Assembly: GCA_949825025.1 (NCBI GenBank)
Contig: OX463778.1
Span: forward strand, 39,509,194-39,573,193
From: Siphlonurus alternatus
Taxonomy: Eukaryota; Arthropoda; Insecta; Ephemeroptera; Siphlonuridae
Length of the DNA: 64,000 bases
Direction: 5' to 3'
Under the pieces are notes generated by a model, which ran no database searches, was not told the DNA's origin, and saw nothing but the letters and a program-made list of their open reading frames with translations. Shown piece by piece: positions 58,991-64,000 of the stretch (positions are counted from its first letter, which is position 1; each line of letters starts with the position of its first letter). The position numbers and the translations under genes were made by a program.

Positions 58991-59247
58991 AACTCCTGCA
59001 CTAATATAAAACCCAGCTTTTCAGTAAAAATGTATTGCTTTGTTATAAAATTCATAAATAAGAACCAGAGTAGTAACTCTAAAGCTCTAGATCTATATTA
59101 TATAAATATATACATAAAAAATATCTATATATTCTATATAAAAAAAAATATAATATATAATATAATAATTAAATAGTGAAGTTCAACTTTCAACTTCAAA
59201 TCAAATTTGTCACATCGCGCCATAAAACCTCAGCTGTTTTTAGAAAA
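58991..59247 (+). promoter_or_regulatory. Upstream region of the FIP1-like gene
   Basis: About 250 bp between the truncated LINE and the start codon, mostly AT-rich (TATATA-type runs at about 59,095-59,165). The last 40 bases (CATCGCGCCATAAAACC) look like an unmethylated leader. A promoter is inferred from position only. Confidence 0.3.
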
Positions 59248-61139
59248 ATGGCGGATGACTCCACAAACGAGGATAGTTGGTTGTACGGGGATTCTAACCC
59301 CGAACCACCCGATGATCCAGATCCAAATGTGCAAAAACCTACTGAAAGTGAAGAATGTGGCTCTGAGCTTCCTGTTCATGAAATAATTGAACGGTCTGCA
59401 GAGCAAGTTCAGGTAATTTTCTCGTGCCAACTATAGCATCTTTCACATGGCCAATGCAATATTCGGCTGCTGCAGATTGCCTGCCGCCCCTGCCGGTAGT
59501 TCGATACCGGCGGCAAAAGATGATTCTATTGTTGGTTCTATAGTAAAGTGTCTGCTTGTTTTCATCTGAATTTCATAATATGCATACATGCAGTAATTTG
59601 AATTATATTATATGCATACTGTACAGTGTGCATTATACCGGTACAGTATGCATTGTATCATATGCATATGCATACATGTATGCATACAATACAGTAAAGT
59701 AAAGATTGGTTTATACTGCGGCAGTTGTGGTTACACCACTATGGCTCACAGTTTGGGGTCCTACGTGCGGTCAGCAGCTCCCTGAACTTCTCAATCCTAT
59801 CCACCCCCACCTCCGCAGGCCTCAACAAGCTCCACTCTCTCGCTGGTAAGCGGACCAAATACCCCCGGACGAAATACCCCCGGACGAAATATCCCCGCCC
59901 GGACCGGACGAAATACCCCCGGACGAAATACCCCCGGACGAAATATCCCCGGACGAAATACCCCCGGACGAAATACCCCCGGACGAAATACCCCCTTGTA
60001 AGTGGAGAGGGGCGGGTGACCGACGCGGGAGGGGAAGTTGACTTTGTTTATAAAGTCTGTTTTTCTGTCGTTTGTCTGACGTCACGCGCGTCGTATTAAA
60101 GAAGGAAGTTAGTAACGTAGGCCAAAATACATTATGCATTAATTTATCATATCATTCATATCGAATTAAAATTAATGTGTAATATATTTTGATACGATAC
60201 ATTTTATGCATGTTAATTATTATAGTGTTTATTGCATTTTTTTTTAGTTTTTTTTAACTAAAAATTTTCAAAATCGTCCCTATATAATTTTTTAACTTTA
60301 AAAAAAAACTGAAGTAAATTTTTTTTAGTGTCATTTTTTAATTCTGATTTGATTGGTATAGGTCTAAAAATGCAATATTTTTTATTGTTTTTGGTCCCCC
60401 GGTGCTATAGGTGCCGTGAACACTTTACGTAGCATGTGTACCCCTCCTGAAGAAACTTAATTTTCTTGTTGTTCTATTTATTTCCTTATTTATTCCTTCC
60501 TTTTCTATTTATATATGTTGGCACCAAAGCCCGAATTCAATGCGCACATCTAGGTGTACCTCTAGCGATTTGAGCAAAGCCCGAAATTAACAAATATTTT
60601 GGGCTTTCCTCGTATAAATTTGAACATTTCTAGAAGTGCTCAAATCGAAAAAAGCAAACCCCGACGAGAAGTTTTATTTCGGATTTAAATTTACTCATTT
60701 CTAGAAATGCTCAAATCGGAAAAAGCAAAAACCCCGACGAGAAGTTTCGTTTCGAGCTTTGCTCACTGTTATGATTATTTCTAGAAGTGCTCAAAGTAAA
60801 GTGAAAAATAATAATTGGAAATTGTGCCGTATATATAGTAATAATCTGTAATAAATAATTAAAACAATAAAATATTGTAAATTTAATAATATTTTAATTA
60901 CATCACTTTTTTAATTAAGTAACAAAAATACAAATTTAGCATTAGCGTGTCAATTATTTTTTTATTAAAACATTTCTTACTGTTTTATTCAAGTCATACG
61001 ATTTTGTCACACTTTTTATATTAATATTGTATGTTAGTCAATTTAAATAAATATTTTACAGCTGATATATTATAAAATCAATTTAACTTAATTTACAGAA
61101 CTTGCTAAGAAGCAAAGAGCTCCTCAAGATAGTACCAAA

Positions 61140-61182
<43 letters not shown>

Positions 61183-64000
61183 ATATATAAATATATAAAT
61201 AAATAAATATTATACCTGATTATTACTTGATCTTTTTATTATTACCTGAACTTGACTTATTTTTGCAGGGATTACTATCATGGCATTTTAAATTTCATCT
61301 AAATTTTTTCTTTGCACAACATGTTTTAGATTGACAACCTTTCTAGTAGTTGCAAAACACAAAACCTTGCTTTGAATTTGCTAATGCTGCTGCTGATCTG
61401 AGACACTCTTTTCTTTGTCATGACTCATGAGTGGTACGTCGTCTGAACTTAGAAATTGTTCATCTGCAACCTGAAATTCATTGCTAGAGTATAATTGTAA
61501 TCATACCCTTTAATTGTAAAAAAATGATATTAATAAAAAAATTAAAAGTGTCTCTCACTGTCAGTGTGAAAAAATCGTTTTTTTTTTCAATATGACTTGA
61601 ATAATACAGAAAGAAATGTTTTAATAAAAAAAAAATACTATACACGCTATTAATGTTAAATTTGTATTTTTATCAATAAATTAAAAAAGTGATATATATA
61701 ATTAAAATATTATTAAATTTACATTAATTTATTATTTATTGCTATAATACGGCACAATTTCCAATTATTATTTTTCATTTTGCTTTGAGCACTTCTAGAA
61801 ATGATCAAAACAGTGAGCAAAGCCCGAAATAAAAATTCTCGTCGGGGTTGCTTTTTTCGAGTTTCTTTAAAATAATAGTAATTAAGAATAGTTATTATAC
61901 GTTATTACGGTTTAACTTGCAATTAATAAATAATTTTATGTAATTTTGACTCTATATTACATAATTATATACTCATGCTATATAACTTATAATTAACTGA
62001 GAAAAAGTTGTGCTTATGGAAAACTTAGACAGGCATCTTTTTGTTCCGCTTTCATGCCATGGTAGTTACAATAGAGAACCTCAAGTTAGAAACATAATAT
62101 TTTTTAGGAATTAAATTTTCAAATGTTTTTAAGAGACATATGAATCGTTTAAAAACCTTCAAAATCTTGCTGCAAAACGCTGAGACAATTTATAATTGCC
62201 GCACAATCAAAGTAAGCACAGCATACAAAAATCTTTTGTTTGCGGCACAATTTTGAGTATGTTTTGGTATAATAAAATTAGAGACGCAATTTGAGATCTT
62301 GATACGGCATTAACTATAAATATACTTTGAATATTATTTGATAATATATATATATTATATTTGTTGTGAAAAATGGCGTTACTAACTTCCTTCTTTAATA
62401 CGACGCGCGTGACGTCAGACAAACGACAGAAAAACAGACTTTATAAACAAAGTCAACTTCCCCTCCCGCGTCGGTCACCCGCCCCTCTCCACTTACAAGG
62501 GGGTATTTCGTCCGGGGGTATTTCGTCCGGGGGTATTTCGTCCGGGGGTATTTCGTCCGGGGGTATTTCGTCCGGTCCGGGCGGGGATATTTCGTCCGGG
62601 GGTATTTCGTCCGGGGGTATTTGGTCCGTGATTCCTCTCGCTGTCCTCCTGATAAAAGAATACTTTCCCACATCATTGTTGCTTCCCTGATACTCGAGCT
62701 TCCACTCATGGTCCCTTCTCCCCAAATATCTCCACCTTTCCACTCATCTCCTCCCAACCCTTAGCGTTCCTTGAGATCTTGTATCATACATTGTCGTCAA
62801 TCTGATTTGCCTCCTCCAGTATGCATACATATTATATTATACAGTATGATATAGACTCATTATGGTATATGATTCCGTATATGTATACTGTTGTTCAGTA
62901 CGTATGTGCTGTCAAGGTGTTGCTCTAAAATTGCTACGAAATCTCGTCGTTGCTGATTTTCTTGTGGTAAATCTTTTATTATTTTTCTATGGATTGGTAG
63001 CAGCAAAAATGCCATGCATATGTGAAAGCTACCGGCATTTCTACGGAGTTCCATAACAATTTTAGTTAGGTGAAAGCACCCAACTACTTGGTATATGCAT
63101 ACTGTATGCATATAGCTAAAAATGTAGCTACCAACTCCTATATAGTACATATACAAAAGTAAAAAATGTCCATATTTTGCTTGCAGCAGCAAATTGAAGA
63201 AGAGTCAGAATCAGATAAACTTCCCAGTGGAGAAGAAGCTCCTGCGGCAGCAGATGAGATCCCAGCATCTGAAACAAATGGCACGGGACCCACCACAGCA
63301 GAAGGTATACATAAACAAATCTTTGAATAAGCTCGGAAGTAACATCAGTTTTGCTCATTTCTGCTTCCGATTATGGGATAAGAGATGGGACAAGAAGCAC
63401 GTAGCAGGAAAATTAAATTGCAGCTTTCAAGGGCTTCCTTATTCCTATCTACTGGAACCAATGCCTTGACATACACTAATGTAATTTTATGCTACATTGT
63501 ACACCTATTTACAATTTTTTTGCAAAACTCGTAGCAGTTCAATACTTGTAGGAGCTAGGTCCGTGACGGTAAAGAGTTTCCTGTTACTCATGATGGTTAA
63601 CCTTTGATATTGTTAGTGAGTAAATTTATCTCGTTTCTGTGCTTTTCTAAAAAAATGCAGAAAATATAGGAGCAGTCAACTCGTTAACAGTATTAAAGCT
63701 TACCTCAATGTGAGTGACAGGTTACTTCTCATTGTGATTGATCTAATAATATTTTTAAACTAATAAACATTTCATTTAGAAAATCTGATAAAATATTTTA
63801 TACAGTATTTCTAACTGAACATTATAATTAGTACTGTACTTACAAAAAATAACAGGTTTTGTAAAAATTTATAAATTATGAAAATATCTGTGATCTACCA
63901 TATTTTGACACATTGTTACATTATATTGACAGAGGGGGCTGAAGGTGGGGAAGAGGAGGCTGAGGCTGCGGCGGCGGGAGGAGAGGATGCAGAGGAGGGG
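59248..64000 (+). CDS. FIP1L1: FIP1-like pre-mRNA polyadenylation factor, 5' part (continues beyond window)
   Basis: Exons seen: 59248-59412, 63187-63304 and 63933 onward (open at the window edge). The translation starts MADDSTNEDSWLYGDSNPEP and continues with PVHEIIERSAEQVQ. Exon 2 gives QQIEEESESDKLPSGEEAP..., and exon 3 an acidic Glu/Ala/Gly run. FIP1 is the CPSF subunit that binds poly(A) polymerase and U-rich RNA near poly(A) sites; its N-terminus is a poorly conserved acidic region beginning with a WLYG box, as here. The diagnostic FIP1 motif would lie downstream, so the name rests on the WLYG start and acidic composition. Phases join correctly (0, then 1). The ATG at 59248 is preferred over one at 59176 because the upstream residues are not acidic or family-like. 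Intron 1 contains the foldback element. Confidence 0.62.
59714..59845 (-). mobile_element. LINE-A 3' fragment, left piece (split by the foldback element)
   Basis: It carries the LINE-A 3' hairpin (minus strand GCCATAGTGGTGTAACCAC) and the end of the coding region down to CTCCACTCTCTCGCTG. LINE homology then jumps to 62,635, showing that the 2.8-kb element landed inside it. Confidence 0.75.
59862..59996. repeat. 15-bp minisatellite, left arm of the foldback element
   Basis: Nine CCCCCGGACGAAATA-type units with two CCCC variants and one compound spacer after the third. In one frame it reads (Arg-Thr-Lys-Tyr-Pro)n, which is not a protein. Confidence 0.93.
60530..61860. repeat. Inner long inverted repeat nested inside the foldback element
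   Basis: About 60,716-60,955 is matched in reverse complement by about 61,640-61,855: CCCCGACGAGAA/TTCTCGTCGGGG, CTAGAAGTGCTCAAA/TTTGAGCACTTCTAG and AATTGGAAATTGTGCCGTAT with its complement. On the left side the GAGCAAAGCCCGA/GACGAGAAG module is repeated about three times at roughly 80-bp spacing (60,570-60,780). It may be a second element that inserted inside the first, or the inner half of a layered one. Confidence 0.75.
61137..61210. repeat. (AAAT)n microsatellite
   Basis: About 11 AAAT units followed by ATATAAAT variants, in the unpaired centre of the foldback element. Confidence 0.95.
62509..62623. repeat. 15-bp minisatellite, right arm of the foldback element
   Basis: Eight inverted copies of the left-arm unit (GGGGGTATTTCGTCC), with the same spacer three units from the outer end. 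Confidence 0.93.
62635..62815 (-). mobile_element. LINE-A 3' fragment, right piece
   Basis: It resumes LINE-A homology directly after the 9-bp duplication (TCCTCCTGATAAAAGAATAC, compare 20,758 and 57,500). It continues about 170 bp to CTTGCCTCC-like sequence near 62,815, where it is truncated and followed by TATGCATACAT-type AT-rich DNA. Confidence 0.75.
62816..63186. other. 3' part of FIP1 intron 1
   Basis: AT-rich with TACAGTA (about 62,839) and TACTGTA (about 63,102) words and a weak short inverted repeat around 62,925-63,050. No gene or recognised element. It ends with TTGCAG before exon 2. Confidence 0.5.

Larger units (their letters stand above)
59846..62634. mobile_element. Foldback-type transposon with tandem-repeat terminal inverted repeats
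   Basis: CTCTCGCTG, 9 bp, is duplicated at 59837-59845 and 62635-62643. Inside it, inverted repeats begin CGGACCAAATAC. The left arm is about 59,851-60,117 (267 bp) and the right arm about 62,377-62,628 (252 bp). Their outer halves are 15-bp tandem repeats (unit CCCCCGGACGAAATA), 9 copies left and 8 right, which accounts exactly for the 15-bp length difference; each set is interrupted by the same GCCCGGACC spacer. The inner halves are a unique CpG-rich segment, nearly identical in both arms. The AT-rich interior has no transposase, so it is non-autonomous. The architecture recalls Drosophila FB elements (tandem-repeat arms, 9-bp duplication), but I see no shared sequence. Confidence 0.88.

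Noticed and set aside
59862..59996. CRISPR-like array of short repeats
   Set aside because: The 15-bp units are contiguous with no spacers, in a eukaryotic intron, and mirrored in the opposite arm of a transposon.
59725..60099. Open frame with (RTKYP)n, and its mirror at 62,395-62,757 with (GGISS)n on the other strand
   Set aside because: These are translations of the 15-bp minisatellite in the foldback arms fused to LINE remnants.

Overview
This is a stretch of an intron-rich, AT-rich animal nuclear genome, probably from a marine invertebrate. A sponge or another early-branching lineage is possible, but the sequence alone does not settle it. The evidence is GT-AG introns throughout, metazoan-type orthologues of conserved eukaryotic genes, degenerate non-LTR retrotransposons and many small inverted-repeat DNA transposons (MITEs). 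I see no prokaryotic signals, CRISPR array, rRNA or tRNA.

Layout. 1-19,872 is a satellite array of about 42 tandem monomers of roughly 476 bp with higher-order structure; it contains no gene. After only about 350 bp comes a gamma-tubulin complex component 3 gene (TUBGCP3; 20,226-31,062, +, 15 exons, 853 aa). It is followed in the same direction by a diverged second GCP3 gene (34,218-41,009, +, 14 exons, 725 aa) that keeps almost the same intron positions and phases, so it is a tandem duplicate. A convergent gene (41,823-46,343, -, 6 exons, 358 aa) is the GTDC1/QTMAN glycosyltransferase, which mannosylates queuosine in tRNA-Asp. About 0.9 kb away and divergently transcribed is DNAJC10/ERdj5 (47,241-54,786, +, 12 exons, 785 aa), an ER J-domain protein with thioredoxin-like modules and a C-terminal HDEL. 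The last gene (59,248 to beyond the window end, +) starts a FIP1-like pre-mRNA polyadenylation factor.

Mobile DNA fills introns and spacers: three LINE lineages (A, B and C, my labels), three TTAA-flanked MITEs, an hAT-type non-autonomous element with a perfect 8-bp target duplication, and other palindromic MITEs. A 2.8-kb foldback element lies inside the first FIP1 intron; its terminal inverted repeats are built from 15-bp tandem repeats and it carries a 9-bp target duplication. The heptamers TACAGTA/TACTGTA are strongly over-represented outside the satellite. One paralogous LINE pair shows directly that TA in one copy is TACAGTA in the other, the kind of scar left by Tc1/mariner excision.

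The genes do not form one pathway. The two GCP3 genes belong to microtubule nucleation, DNAJC10 to ER protein quality control, GTDC1 to tRNA modification and FIP1 to mRNA 3'-end formation. All exon models below were built by hand from reading frame, splice sites and phase. In each of the four complete genes the exon lengths add up to an uninterrupted frame ending in a stop codon.
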